Assembly: GCF_949987535.1 (NCBI RefSeq) | Contig: NC_080065.1 | Span: forward strand, 38,169,239 to 38,233,238 | Reading direction: 5' to 3' | Length of the DNA: 64,000 bases | Source of the DNA: Balaenoptera acutorostrata | Taxonomy: Eukaryota; Chordata; Mammalia; Artiodactyla; Balaenopteridae | Shown: positions 23,606 to 35,660 of the stretch, in pieces | Position numbering within the stretch: the stretch's first letter is position 1 | Layout of the letters: the number at the start of each line of letters is the position of its first letter | Translations under genes and position numbers: made by a program | Notes under the pieces: generated by a model | Databases searched by the model: none | Told to the model about the DNA's origin: nothing | The model's input: the letters and a program-made list of their open reading frames with translations, nothing else

Positions 23606-26600
23606 CTGCAAACAATGTTTGCCAATTACCAATTGAATTATATCTCAATAACACTATTATTAATAATGTGAATTACAAAATAACACACAAAATGTTTCAA
23701 TATTAGGGTATATATCAAGACTTCAACTCCCTTTATAGAACTTACTTATACATTTGCCCTCTACTTTAAGGTAAGAATACCTTAGTTTTATTTCAAGTAT
23801 TATACTAAAATGCCCTCTCCGACACAAATAAATTTATTTCTTATGTTTGAATGCTGACATTTCCACTCTTCCAATGCGTAGAAAGAATTCTGAAAGAGTG
23901 GATATTTTAGCATCATAATTAGAATGCTGATTATCATTGAATTGATTGTTAAACAACCTAGTCCAATAGAGTAAGATTACTGGAGTCTATCCATATTGCA
24001 ACCTATTGCTTATGTAGTTTTGGTCTAATAGTGACAAAGATTCTCCATGCTTGTTGCCCAATCAGTAAATCAGGTAACATTCAGACTGGGTTCAGCATTA
24101 TGATTCCCTCGTGTACTAAGTCAAATGGGCACCTCGTTTTTTAGCATGTTCATATTACAGGCCCACCATTCTGTGAACATTTACTTCCTGCATTTTAATA
24201 GCTGAAGGCTTAAAATGAATTTAACCTTGAAAGCAGCCATTAGAGTTAAGTGAACCAGTTCAGTCCAACAAACAAGATGTACAAACCATTAAATGTCCAA
24301 AATCAGGGTGATGTTGACCAGCTATTTGTTCTGTTTCCTGGTAAGTTAACCAGCAATGTTCCCTGTTTAAAACCCAAAACAAATAATAATGATTTTAACC
24401 GTTAGATCTGCCCTGCTCCTGAGATCATTTTTCACATATAAAATTTAGCTTTATTAGCTATTAGCTATTAGCAAGAAGCTTCCCCTACCATGCTCTATTC
24501 ATCTTAAAGAATAAAGTCAGTCAGAATCTAAACAACTCAGAAAAATTACATAGAAAGCAAAGATTTAGTTTGCTATCAAAACTAATGAATGATTTAGATG
24601 TCATAGTCTTTCTGTGGGAAATGGATAAAATACAAAAAACAAACAAAAATGACCAGGAACTAGTAATGACCCTGCTAGTATGTAAAGTCATGCCAGTATC
24701 ATCTAAATTGATACACAGAAAAGGAATAAATTTTATTCAGAAAATAAAGTGCTGATGCTGAGGGAAAAGATGTGAATAGACGTTGAACTAAAAGGGATAT
24801 ATGTTCCCAATTTTTCTCAGATATAATTTGTGAGTCCCAGAAAAAGAACAGTGTGCTTATTTGATGTTCTTGCCTCACAGATCATAAAATATCTCTGCTA
24901 GAGAAACAGAGAGGTCTTCTGTGAGTTTCTGGACAAACTAAGTCAATACCCAGACATGACCAATCCTTGGCAGAACTATGAAGGACTTATAATTTGTGTT
25001 TGCCTTCCTCCCTCCTTCTTATTGTTGCCTTCTGTTGTGACCTTCTCCTTGCCTCAGGGAGACGGGCCAGCCTGAAGACCCTCTGATATGCTGTCACTGC
25101 CACCAGAAGTATTGCTTTACTTTCATTAAGATGTACATTTATTCTTTCAGAACTTGATAATCTCTTGAAGTTGGAAGTGATTTTTGGATCCAAAGTGAAA
25201 GACTAAACCTAAAAGATCCTGCATTAGAAAAGAGTAAATTTGTCCATGGCATGTAGTGAATATTTAATGATTTACCCATCAATAATTGAAATGGGGAAGA
25301 GGGTTGATCTTGGAGGAAGAAGATCTCCTTTTACCCCAAGACAGCTCTCTAGGAGGGAGTGTGGACACCATTTCTGTGAAGTTGGGCTTTGAGCATTTCT
25401 CTCAGTTTAGTCCTTTTTATGTCTAATTAACGAATGTACTTTAGAGATCATCTAGTCCTATGGGTTTTCATACATTTCTCTATGGACAGAGACCTAGTAT
25501 TTCAAGGTTGTTCCTTAGGGATCATTTTGGATGCTGAGAAATTGCGAGACCAAACAGGTGGAGCTAAGAGGTCCACCTGTGCTTCAGGAACTTTGATCCA
25601 ATAAAAAAATGAATTTATTATATTGACGACCCTAATAGGATTTAGTTTGAGCAAAATGTTGATAGGTATTCCTGCCAAAAGACTTGAATCTGAGTTTAAT
25701 CAAACTTCTAAATCATGAAAGAAACCCTAAGGATACTATTAGTCAAATTTAGAATGTGGAAATTCTGTGACAAAAGAAGATTCAGATTATTCAGCAAATA
25801 ATATGACATGAAAAGGGGAAGGTTAGATGTTAGAGATTGAAAGAGACTTAAAGAGACAATTGTAACCAAATAAATGTATGGACCTTGTATGGATTCTGAT
25901 TTGAATAAGTCATTAAACCTCTATTTGAGATAATAGAGGAAAATTGCACAGACTGAACACTATAAAATATTAAGGAATTATTGTTGATTTTTTAAAGGTT
26001 TTGATACTGATGTTGTGGCTTTGTTTAAAAAGAGTCAGTTAAATGTCCATACCAAAGTATTTTTGGTTAAGTAATATGATATTTGGGTTTTGCTTTAAAA
26101 TACTTGAATAAAAATCCTGCAGGGCGATAGATGAAAAAAGAATGGTAAAATAGTGACAATCACTGAAGCTGAGTTGTGGTACATGAGTGTTCATTATGCT
26201 ATTGTATTGGTTTTGAGTATATTTGAAATTGAAAATTTCCATGATAAAAAATAGTGATAGTACCATTCATTGTACAATAAACAGATCCGAGGATTATGAA
26301 GTCTTAGCTCACAAAAAAAAATATGTTAGTTTTGTTACTCTAGTACTTTGGTTTTAGACATCTGCAAAAAACAAATGTTGCAGAATTCAAATATATGTTT
26401 CGAAAGACCTTGCTTCTTGTTATTTGAATTGTTTTTAACTATAAATTTAAAAGCATTTCTATCATAGTGTTTCTAAATTTACTATTTGTACTAATATTTC
26501 AATTTACTTCAGTTTGTAAGTAAGAATAGCTTGGTAGTATGGAAAATAAAATAGCTCTTCTACTTAAACTAACTAACAATTGAATTTTTTTTAAAAAAAC

Positions 26601-26609
26601 ATAAAAAGG
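23606..26609. other. AT-rich single-copy-looking DNA, no gene
   Basis: Three kilobases without a recognised repeat or exon. A small direct repeat 'agctattagctattagc' lies near 24456-24472. Frames at 24570-24755 (plus), 24987-25193 (minus) and 26039-26266 (minus) are under 76 codons with no recognisable family. Confidence 0.45.
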
Positions 26610-26940
26610 TGTGACAATGTTGAACTTTATCTGAGCCCTGTGCTCCCACCCTTTAGTGTTCTGAGAAATGGCTAACTTCAAAGAACCATTCTGCCCTCAC
26701 AGAAGATAAGACTCATCTCCTTCCTTCCTCAGTGACTCAGATAGGACTTAGCTCTAACCTTCATGAATCTTAGAACTTGCTGATGACTCTCTTGTTTACC
26801 TGCCTCTATAAAGCTGCAGGCCCTCCCCCACTTTGCTTTTTTTTTTTTTTTTGATGTTTCTCATTAATGAACATTCTCTCTATTGCAATAGCCTGAATAA
26901 ACTCATTTCCTTAATTGTCCCCTGCATTTTGCCTTTCACA
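26610..26940 (+). mobile_element. Candidate old solo LTR
   Basis: Begins TGTGACAATG and ends CCTTTCACA, so it has TG...CA termini. Inside is a TATA-like TATAAAG at 26807 and, about 90 bp downstream, an AATAAA at 26896-26901. This is the U3-R-U5 layout of an LTR. A 16-T run sits between them. No matching 5-bp flanks were found and the family is not recognised. Confidence 0.35.
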
Positions 26941-28325
26941 GGGTAGATCTCCATTATCCTGGGCTCTCAAGCTATTTGCACATCAGTTCTGGTTATTATC
27001 AAATGAAAGAAAGGATGGAAAGCAAATCCTCTTTGTGACCCCATCAACAGCAATAGCATAAAAAGTGTCCAGGTCCTTTCCCCTTTTTCCAGACCCACAC
27101 ACTGTTGATAAATTATAATGAATTAAACTTGTTCAAGCAAACTGAGCCAACAGTGTGAAACATTTCTACTTAGAGATTAAGGATTGTTTTATCTGATTCA
27201 AAGCAAATTGATTAGAACATGGTGGAAATTTCAGTAAAAAAATTTGCTTTTACTGTATCTGAGCTTTAGTTTTAAAGCATCTCTTGTTTTGATGGGCAAA
27301 CATTGACCCATGGACAGGGTTCTAAAGCATTGTTAATCTCTTTAGTTCTTTTGGTTGACTAATGGAGCTTTTACAAAGTTCGTAAAGAAGTAAGATTTAG
27401 AAATACCTACATGGTCCAAATTTACCTGACCCTCTTCCCATGTCAGTTGTTTATTCTGTTTTTCCTCTCTCCAGTAGTCCCCCAAAGACCCAAATCGCAT
27501 TTGTTGAGTGATTTATCTGAGAATGGTTTCTCTTGATACAGTAGGATCGACTTCACTGGGATCCTTTCCTATTCTAATTGCTTTGCTACGTTATTAGAAT
27601 GCTGTGGACTTGTATGAATCTGTTTCTATTTTGAGTAGTAATCAGCTATATACATAAGCTTTTGCTTATTTGTACTGTGCACATATTGTTTAAATCTTTC
27701 ATTTCCATGCTATGCTATGCTATGCATTTGTCCTAGATTTTCATTACTAAATTCTGTTCACTTGTGTTGCTACACAAATTAAGTTCAGACTTCAAAGGGT
27801 AACTTTTTTGGATCAATCTTTTGGGTTTTTAGCAATGTATAAGGAAGAGGCATTTGATTTTTTTCTGCATTAACCTAAGTCTAGAACTAGGTATCACCTT
27901 AGGTCCTCACTGTTTTTAGCTGAGACTAAACTGATCTAATACAACTATTTTTTTCCTCTAAGTACGAGTGTCTTCTAGATTGAGCTCAGGAAAATTCTTA
28001 AATAGCTCTGTCTTGGACACGATATTCTCCTTTTGGGGAGATCCTCCTTGAAGACTCAGATCTTCAGAAAGAGGCTGCACCTTTGACAACTAGAGCAATT
28101 TACCTCAGTCTGACCAGAACTATGGCCAGGCCCTATTTTGTTCTAATTTAGACTTTATATCTTTTTTCTGCCATTGTAATTGTCAGTCCTGGCTGATGAG
28201 GCACTCTGACAGTGCATGGAAATCACCAGTTTTGCTCACCATGGCTGATACGAGACTCTGTATTTCTAGCCCAGGTTCATTACCACACTGCCATTTATGT
28301 TTCAGTCTAATTTGAACCTAGTGGT
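26941..28325. other. Single-copy-looking DNA, no gene
   Basis: No repeat family or exon recognised. A short pentamer repeat (ATGCT, four units) is at 27707-27725. Confidence 0.45.
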
Positions 28326-28407
28326 GCACCTTGTCCCTCACGTCTGAACCTCTGTCAAGTGACAGAGCACCTTGTCCCTCACGTCTGAATGTCTGTCAAG
28401 TGACAGA
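28326..28407. repeat. Exact-length tandem duplication, 41-bp unit x2
   Basis: Units 28326-28366 and 28367-28407 begin 'gcaccttgtccctcacgtct' and end 'caagtgacaga'. They differ at only two adjacent positions (CC versus TG). Two head-to-tail copies in otherwise unique sequence. Confidence 0.93.
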
Positions 28408-28804
28408 GAAGCTCACCTGATATATCTTCTACCTGGACTTCTTTCTACTTCTTCCTGACTCCCTTCAGTACCTTTATACCCTGAAGCTTCACACTTCTGG
28501 GTTTTGAGCCTTACCTCTGAATTTTTGGAAGGCATCTAGCATGGTAATAATCCTGTCCTTTACATGTTCATATTTCATTGATCTTTACATGTATCATCTC
28601 CAACTAAGATGCCAACATCATGAATTAGGTATGCTCTGACAGGTTCCTGAATATAAGTATAGCTCATGAATGCTCTAGTAGTGATATTTCTTAGAAAAGT
28701 ATCAGGAGGAAATCCAGATTGCCATCAGGTATAAATTAATGTGAAACAAGTATCCCACGCAAGAGGGTTGTCAACAATTGTGTTCCTGTCCACAAAATAT
28801 TAAA
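28408..28804. other. Unassigned stretch
   Basis: No recognised feature. Confidence 0.4.
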
Positions 28805-29042
28805 GGCTAATAGTAGCAGCTAATGATTATTGAGCACTTGCCTAGTATTAGGGCACTACATCCTTTGCCATGTTTGACCTTTGTTAACAGCCCTGTGATA
28901 TGGATATTGTTATCTTCATTTGACATATGAGGAAACATAATTAATTAGTTAAGTAACTTGCCCATGGTTACCCAGAAGGGATAAAACTCAAATTTGGAAT
29001 TTGGCTCATCTCAAGTCCATGTTCTTAATGCCATACTGCTTC
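28805..29042 (-). mobile_element. MIR SINE, minus strand
   Basis: The complement of MIR: 'tgattattgagcacttgcc', 'aacagccctgtgatatgga', 'tgacatatgaggaaacata', 'taagtaacttgcccatggt' and 'gttcttaatgccatactgc'. Almost full-length. Confidence 0.87.
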
Positions 29043-29934
29043 AAAAGAAGATAACAAGGATGAAAATTTCATCTTGTTCATATATGAATCCCCAGTCAGC
29101 ATCTAGCATGACGCCTGGTTCAAGAAGTTTCCAAATGACTAAGAATTAATTGCAGTACAATTGGACTAGGATATAAAGCCCTTTAACTGCTGTGAGTGGC
29201 TATTCCTTATAATATCATTGAAACCACAGTTTCTCACTCTAATCACTACCTTAGAATATGCTCTGGTCTTTAGATTATAAGTGTTACGACAATGTACCTA
29301 CAGTAGCACTTTCTGCAGTGAACTTGCTACCTGGAATTAAATATGAGGACTTGCATTTCCCATGAACTACTACAGAGCTAACAAATTCTATCTATCCAGA
29401 AGGTGTTGGTCATTTCCTCCAGCATCAGCGTATTGGAGAATTACTCTAAGCAGGTTCAGTGTCAGTTCTGTTTCTCTGCATCAGGCAGGTCCACTGTCCA
29501 GTTGAATCTGTGCAATTTTATACTCCTAGCTCTATACCTTAGGCTCTGCTATGTGAGGTCAACAGCCCTGTGACTTCCCATCACCAACTACAGTTTCAGA
29601 CCCAACACTACTCCCTTAGCTTCTCTCTCACACCACCTGATTAGCCTTTACCTTCTGCTCTGGCGTGGACCGCCTTCTCTTTTGGATGATCTGAGGGTCT
29701 TGCTGCCACCCCCATGCCACTGCACTTCATGCCCTAGTAACCTAACAACCCTCTCCTTGGGTTTTTGTCCTTTGTGTCTGCTTTTTTTTTTTTTTTTTTT
29801 CTTCATTCCTGAGGCTTATATCCATTCTAAGAGCTTTTAGTTCTTTTGGGGATGAGGCAGGGCAAAAATACCCAAATAAATGAAATGTGTCCATTCCATG
29901 GATGAATTATGTATATCATGAATATCAGTTCAGT
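29043..29934. other. Single-copy-looking DNA with poly-T run
   Basis: No gene recognised. A 19-T homopolymer at 29782-29800 could be the tail complement of a retroposed copy, but I cannot recognise a body. Confidence 0.4.
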
Positions 29935-30010
29935 TATAGCCTAAGTGCTTAGCACAGAGCCTAAGTCATACTAATCATTCCAAAAATGTTGAGGAGTAAA
30001 TGAATGAATG
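29935..30010 (+). mobile_element. L2 LINE 3' terminus, plus strand
   Basis: 'gtgcttagcacagagcct' followed by 'aaaatgttgaggagtaaatg' and an 'aatgaatg' end, the typical 3' terminus of L2. Only about 75 bp is recognisable. Confidence 0.55.
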
Positions 30011-31749
30011 CAGAATTTCTATCTAATAATAAGCCTATTCATCTTATGTGCAGAGGAATGGAACACAGATTCAAGCAATCACAAGTGGCCTGCTTTTGTG
30101 TTATTTCTGTGTGTTACGCAGGTAAAATTTTTCTCAGTACTTAAAATATGTACTTTCTTTTTTACTTGCTGATATCTGAAATGTCCTTGATCTAAAAATC
30201 AGAGTTGGCTGTAAGTCCATGATATCATATTATTTCCTTGGAGCAGATATTTCTTTTCTTTGAAAGAGAGAGCATAAGAGGCCTAGATACCTGTAGGAAA
30301 GGGTAACTAATTCAGAAATGAGTTGCTTGGGGAAATCAAAGTAGATTTTGCTTATTAGTAGATTCTGCCAGTGATTGGGGTAGACAAAATTCTCCCCTTC
30401 TGTCCTTGGCAGCATTTGAGGGAAACTTCAACAATGACAAATGCCAGGAACTTAAAGTAGGGGCTGGAGATGGAGGTGGAAAGCAGGGGATAACTGAGGA
30501 ATGAAACCGCAGAGTCTAGTGAACTTTTCTTATTTAAGTCATGTGGTTCTTAATGAGGTCAATTTCTGATAAAGCATATAACTAGTTGTTATACACAAAC
30601 ACTCTTTCTGCATAATATTATTATGTTAATCAATTTTTCTTTGCAACTGAATTATACTGGGCCTTTTTTTCTTTATCATTTACTTTCCTTATAGAACACA
30701 ATTATTTATAATTCAAGCAAAGTTTTTTTATGGCTCTTGAAAGCTTTCGCATAGGATTTAGCATATTCATTATTCCTTATTACCATTGCTATGGGGGTCA
30801 AATTATTAACTTTAGACTCATCATGTAGCTTATAATATTTTGTAACATGTCTGTATTAGAGAAATTTTATTTGATGTGCTCTTTATGAAATCAGTCAGTA
30901 ATAAGGCCTAGTCTCTTCTGAATTTTTATATTTGTTAGCGTATGTACTGAGTCTATTCAGTCTTCTACATAAAATGAATGGAGGAATATTTAAAGTAGAA
31001 CATACTCTTGGGAAATTTTTGAATTTATTATGAGTTTCTAAAGTTCCGAATAATAGAAAAAAAAATTTCTTTAAGATGTAGACTTTATTTAGCATATTGA
31101 TGAAGCTCTGTTAATCCCAAATAGGATAATGAAAAGGGACACACAGCTAGACCTATTTCTGGTCAAATTATTGTATTTCTAAATTTAAAAAGAAAATTTC
31201 ACAAGCTTTTATTCAGAAAAAAAGTTATAAAAGTGAAAAGTCAAAATGGCTGAAAGCTAGTGAACAGTTAAATAACACCTATACACAACAGAGAGGAAGT
31301 GACTAGGAAGAGCAGTCCTGAGTCACCCCAAATTTCAATCCCCTGTTAGCATCAGGAGGAATATTACTCGTTTACCTTTACAGATGAAGAAAATAATCAC
31401 AACAGGGCTCTGACTGAACAACAGATTAAGCACAACAGAGATCTCTAATGAAGAGGAATGCCTATGAATAAGTTAAACTTTAAAAGACAGCGTTAGAGTG
31501 ACTGAGAGTTTGCAATATAAATGCCAAACAAGTATTCTTGGAGTAGAAGCAACACTGTGTTACCACTAACTGGATCACAACATGCTAAACTGATAGCATA
31601 TCCTGTGTTTTAAGATGGGTGTCAGTGAGGGTGGGAGGTGAGGAGTAGTGGGGGAAATAAACCATTCTCAAGGGCTCATTTTTGGGGTAGGGAAGCAGGC
31701 AGGGAATAGAACATGTTGCTGAGAAGAAAACAGAGGGTTTCTTTTTTTT
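30011..31749. other. AT-rich single-copy-looking DNA, no gene
   Basis: No recognised repeat or gene. Short minus-strand frames at 30230-30415 and 30895-31095 carry no motif. Confidence 0.45.
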
Positions 31750-32530
31750 TTTTTTCTCTTTTCACCATTTTTATTTGTTTTTAGTAAGTTTCCTATTCTT
31801 GATGACATTTTCCTTTAGTGTCAGAATTTGCTTTAGCATTTTTTTGTAGCGCAGTTCTGCTGGCAACAAATTCTCTCAGCTTTTGTTTATCTGAAAATGT
31901 CTTTACTTCACTTTTATTTTTGAATGAAAGCTTCAGTAGATATAGAATCCTAATATTCCCCACCCCAACACATTTCCCTTTGGCTTTAAAAAGTATTTTT
32001 TCCCCTTAATCTTTGGCTTTCAACAGTTTGACTGTGATGTGTCTAAGTGTGTAGTCAATATTCATGAATGTCTCATGGCTGCATGAGGGCAATAGTTTAT
32101 CCCTTCATTGTTGGAAGCAGTGTTTTATATATGACCACAGATATTTTCCTCCATCCAAACAATTACCAAAAGAGACAAGCTACCTTTTTAACTCTTTCTT
32201 CCAGCAGGATTTTTTTTTTTCACCTTTCACTAAGGTGTGGTCTTTCAATGTTTTCAGGTTATATTGAGACCTATACAACCTGTATGGAGCTTTTTCTCTG
32301 ATAACACAGAGCCAACGAAACCCAGGGCTCTAGGTTCCTTTTATCAGATAATATCCTCAAGGGATAGATTCAGCTGTTATGTATCCCTCTTGTTTTCAGC
32401 ATCTGAGGAGTTCCTTTTCATTTTTGAAACTCAATTATGCAATTAAAATATTTGCTGATATTTTATCCAGCACTTCTAGGTGTTTTTCATCGGGAGGTTT
32501 TTTCAGAAAATCTAATTTATTTTTTCCCCT
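31750..32530. mobile_element. L1M-like old LINE block
   Basis: 'gttctgctggcaacaaattc', 'tcagcttttgtttatctga', 'aaaatgtctttacttcac' and 'gactgtgatgtgtctaagtg' recur in old mammalian L1 sequences. A T-rich run lies at the left edge. The orientation relative to the L1 coding strand is not settled, so no strand is given. Several overlapping plus-strand frames of 60-77 codons are by-products of T-rich composition. Confidence 0.45.
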
Positions 32531-32554
32531 CCCCCTCCCAGTTCCTGTGTAGTT

Positions 32555-32930
32555 CTCTCTCATTATTTAGGTCATAGATCACAATTTACCTCCTTGGCAA
32601 GGCCTTCCTAAACCACCCTAGCAAAAGAAGCCAACCCACTTCATCCTACACACTTCATTTTCTATCACTTGTTGAAAGTAAATTACTTATATATTGATGT
32701 GCTTATTAATTTATTTATTAAATTTAATAAGTATAAAAACAAAATAGAGATTTATTAAATTGTTAATTAATTTATTAACATGACCATTTTTTGTCACTCT
32801 ATTCTACTCAGAATCCTCAAAGTACAGGACTTTGACTCATTCATGTTAGTATCTTTAGGACTTATGAAAGTGCCTGATGCATGTTGGTATTCACTAAATA
32901 CTTGTTTAATGAAAGAATTACCCAACCAAA
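32555..32930 (+). mobile_element. L2 LINE 3' portion, plus strand
   Basis: 'acctccttggcaaggcctt', 'taaaccaccctagc' and 'ttctatcacttgttg' give the L2 3'-UTR, and 'gtgcctgatgcatgttgg' to 'aatacttgtttaatgaaag' gives the terminus. An AT-rich expansion around 32690-32780 sits in the middle. Confidence 0.7.
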
Positions 32931-33704
32931 TAGTTGGTTGTTTATCAAGGGCTTTGCTTGATATCCTCAAATGAGACAGATCATTAACTATTTGACAAAT
33001 ATTAGACTAACATAAGGGTTAGGATTATGGCTAGAATGTTAGGAATAGCTTTATTAATAATTTAGAAATAAATATGTCAATCAGCATGAAGGAGTCAACC
33101 TTAAAACCATATGGAATTAGTACCAAGCAAATGAAATATCAATAAGAGGCAAAATTATGGTGGATCAGAAATTGACAGCCTTTCAGAGGATGTCAATCTA
33201 CAAAGAAGTGAGTTGAGCAAAAGCACAGAGAGAAGCACTAGCGAGACATTACACGGAGAGAGACTGAGAGAAGATAAACAGAAATACTAGATGACCTTCC
33301 CTTGTCCACTGGACTTGGCATTGCTTCTTACATGTGGGTTCCATAAGTTTTCCTAGTATGTTTTCAATAAAGGTATTTTGAGAGTTTTTGTTTCTTTCAA
33401 CAAAAATATCCTGTATTTTATAAAAATTGAGAATGTTACATAGTTTGTGAAATGACTTCAGATGTCTTTTTGTTCTCAGGGCTGAATGACATAGCTTGCA
33501 CTGATTGGTAAAATGTCACTTACTTGTAGCAAACTACTCAACAGAGATGGACCTGCCCTAGCAAGAAGAGAGATGTGTTTGTTTCTCTGTTCTTGTATCC
33601 TTGATTAAGATCATGAGCCCAGTTTACACTCTGCAAGAAATGTAATAAATGGAAATGAGGTAAATGGACTAAAATTTCCAATTTATTTCAGTGATATTTT
33701 AATA
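32931..33704. other. Single-copy-looking DNA, no gene
   Basis: No recognised feature. Confidence 0.4.
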
Positions 33705-34155
33705 GCTCTTCTGCTGTTTAGGTGGAGCCAAATCATGCAATGCTTTGTAAGGCATGGTGAAGACTAGATTTTATCAACTTGAAATGAAGCACCATTGAAG
33801 AGTTTTAAGTTGGAAGTGACATGGTCTGATTTATTTTGTAACAAAATTGCTAGAACAGATTGGAGGAAGCCAGGAGTAGAAGCAGTGAAATCAGCTGGGG
33901 AGTCTGCATGGTCAACGCCAGTGCTATAGTTTAGACTATGACAGTAGCAGTGAGATGGAGTTGTATTATGGAGGTAGAACCAAGAAGACTTGTTCTAGAA
34001 TTGGATGTGAGGAGTGAGGGAAAGAAAAGAGACAAGGATAGTTCTCAGGTTTCTAGCTCTAGGAACTGTGAATTGTGTGGTGTTTATTAAGAGGGGAAGG
34101 ATTAGAAGACTAGCTTGGGGGAGAAATAGTTTCAAAGAATCAAGTCAGTTGTTAT
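33705..34155 (-). mobile_element. L2 LINE, first part (split by LTR)
   Basis: The complement of L2 ORF2: 'gccaaatcatgcaatgctt', 'gtaaggcatggtgaagac', 'gaagtgacatggtctgatt', 'gatggagttgtattatgg' and 'ggatgtgaggagtgagg'. The run stops at an ATAGG target duplication and resumes at 34679. Confidence 0.75.
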
Positions 34156-34160
34156 ATAGG
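34156..34160. repeat. LTR target-site duplication ATAGG, left
   Basis: ATAGG precedes the TG start of the LTR and is repeated at 34674-34678. Confidence 0.75.
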
Positions 34161-34673
34161 TGGTGTGATGGTTAATTTTATGTCAACCTGACTGGGCTAA
34201 GAGGTGTCCAGATAGGAGGTAAAACTTTATTTCTGGGTGTGTTTGTAAGGATGTTTTCAGAAGAGACTAAGCATTTGAATCAGTAGACTGAGTAAAGATC
34301 ACCCTCACCAGGGCAGATGGGCATCATCCAATCCATTGAGGGACTGAATAGAACAAAAGTGTGGAGGAAGGGCAAATTTATGATCTGCTTGAGGTGGGAC
34401 ATCCATCCTCTCCTATCCTTGGACATTGGCTCTCCTGGTTCTTGGGCCTTTGGACTTGGACTGGGACTTACACCATTGGTTCCCCTGGCTCTCAGGTCTT
34501 CAGATTTAGACTTGAACTACACCACTGGCTTTCCTGGGTCTCCAGCTTGAAGACAGCATGTGGTGGGACTCCTTAGCCTCCGTAATTGTGTGAGTCAATC
34601 CCTCATAATAAATCGCTTTCTATGTATCTATATATAGACTTTTGGTTCTATTTCTCTGCAGAACTCTAATACA
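34161..34673 (+). mobile_element. Solo LTR, ERVL/MaLR-like, inside L2
   Basis: Starts TGGTGTGATGG and ends CTAATACA, so it has TG...CA termini of retroviral type. It contains 'gttaattttatgtcaacctg', 'actgagtaaagatcaccct', tandem-like blocks around 34420-34540 with 'cctggttcttgggcctt' and 'cttaccattggttcccc'-type repeats, and an AATAAA-like signal ('taataaatcgctttctatg') near the 3' end. It is about 513 bp with ATAGG on both sides and no internal region. Overlapping frames 34317-34550 and 34361-34576 are not genes. Confidence 0.72.
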
Positions 34674-34678
34674 ATAGG

Positions 34679-34850
34679 CAAGTGGATATTCAAGTCTAGA
34701 CCTGAGATACCATACCTAAACTGGATAAATCTTTGGAAATTATTGGCATATAAATGATACTTAAAGCCATAGACTGGATGAGATCACCTGAGAGTCAAAT
34801 CTAGAGCAGAGTAAAAGACGCAGGGCAAGACCTGATGATAGTACTCAAAT
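34679..34850 (-). mobile_element. L2 LINE, second part
   Basis: The L2 run resumes: 'gtggatattcaagtctag', 'tttggaaattattggcata', 'aaagccatagactggatga' and 'gatcacctgagagtcaaat', the complement of sequence around the L2 RT domain. Confidence 0.72.
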
Positions 34851-34958
34851 CTATGTTTTAGCTTTCTTTCCAGTTTCATCAATCTTATTTTTATATTAGT
34901 TAGATATTATTTTAATTATAATAGCTCTACAATAAATCTCTATACCTATGAAAACAGG

Positions 34959-34974
34959 TCAGTACTTGTTACTT
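34959..34974. repeat. L1 target-site duplication, left copy
   Basis: TCAGTACTTGTTACTT matches 35645-35660 (TCAGTACTTATTACTT), 15 of 16 identical. Confidence 0.9.
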
Positions 34975-35644
34975 GTTTTTGTTTTTTGGATGAGATACTT
35001 TTATTTTTATATATTTTTAATTGGTGTATAGTTGTCTTACAGTGTTGTGTTAGTTTCTACTGTACAGCGAAGTGGAGTTCCCTGTGCTATGCAGCAGGCT
35101 GTTATTAGTTATCTATTTTATACATATTAGTGTATATATGTCAATCCCAATCTCCCAATTCATTCCACCCTCCCTCCCCCCGCCCTGCTTTCCCCCTTGG
35201 TGTCCATACGTTTGTTCTCTACATCTGTGTCTCTATTTCTGCCTTGCAAACCGGTTCATCTGTACCATTTTTCTAGATTCCACATATATGCGTTAATATA
35301 CAATATTTGTTTTTCTCTTTCTGACTTACTTCACTCGGTATGACAATCTCCAGGTCCATCCACGTCTCTGCAAATGACCCAATTTCGTTCCTTTTTATGG
35401 CTGAGTAATATTCCATTGTGCATATGTACCACATCTTCCTTATCCATTCATCTGCCGATGGACATTTAGGTTGCTTCCATGACCTGGCTATTGTAAATAG
35501 TGCTGCAAGGAACATTGGGGTGCATGTGTCTTTTTGAATTATGGTTTTCTCTGTGTATATGCCCAGTAATGGGATTGCTGGGTCATATGGTAATTCTAGT
35601 TTTTCAAGGAACCTCCATACTGTTCTCCATAGTGGCTGTATCAA
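34975..35644 (-). mobile_element. L1 LINE, 5'-truncated, minus strand
   Basis: T-rich tail complement, then 'ggtgtatagttgtcttac', 'agttccctgtgctatgcag' and the complement of the ORF2 C-terminus to 'ccatagtggctgta'. It is bounded by a 16-bp target-site duplication. Compared with the L1 at 4858 it lacks roughly 75 bp of 3'-UTR between 'cagcgaagtg' and 'gagttccctg'. Confidence 0.93.
35273..35644 (-). pseudogene. L1 ORF2 C-terminal remnant
   Basis: A 123-codon frame running into the L1 truncation point. It covers '[11 protein letters not shown]', '[13 protein letters not shown]', 'KCPSADEWIRK' and '[12 protein letters not shown]' and seems to reach the natural ORF2 C-terminus. It lacks the cysteine motif and both enzymatic domains, which lie upstream of the truncation. 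Confidence 0.9.
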
Positions 35645-35660
35645 TCAGTACTTATTACTT
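35645..35660. repeat. L1 target-site duplication, right copy
   Basis: Right copy of the 16-bp duplication, one mismatch. Confidence 0.9.

Noticed and set aside
29782..29800. Poly-T run as the tail of a processed pseudogene on the minus strand
   Set aside because: No recognisable cDNA body or target duplication beside it.
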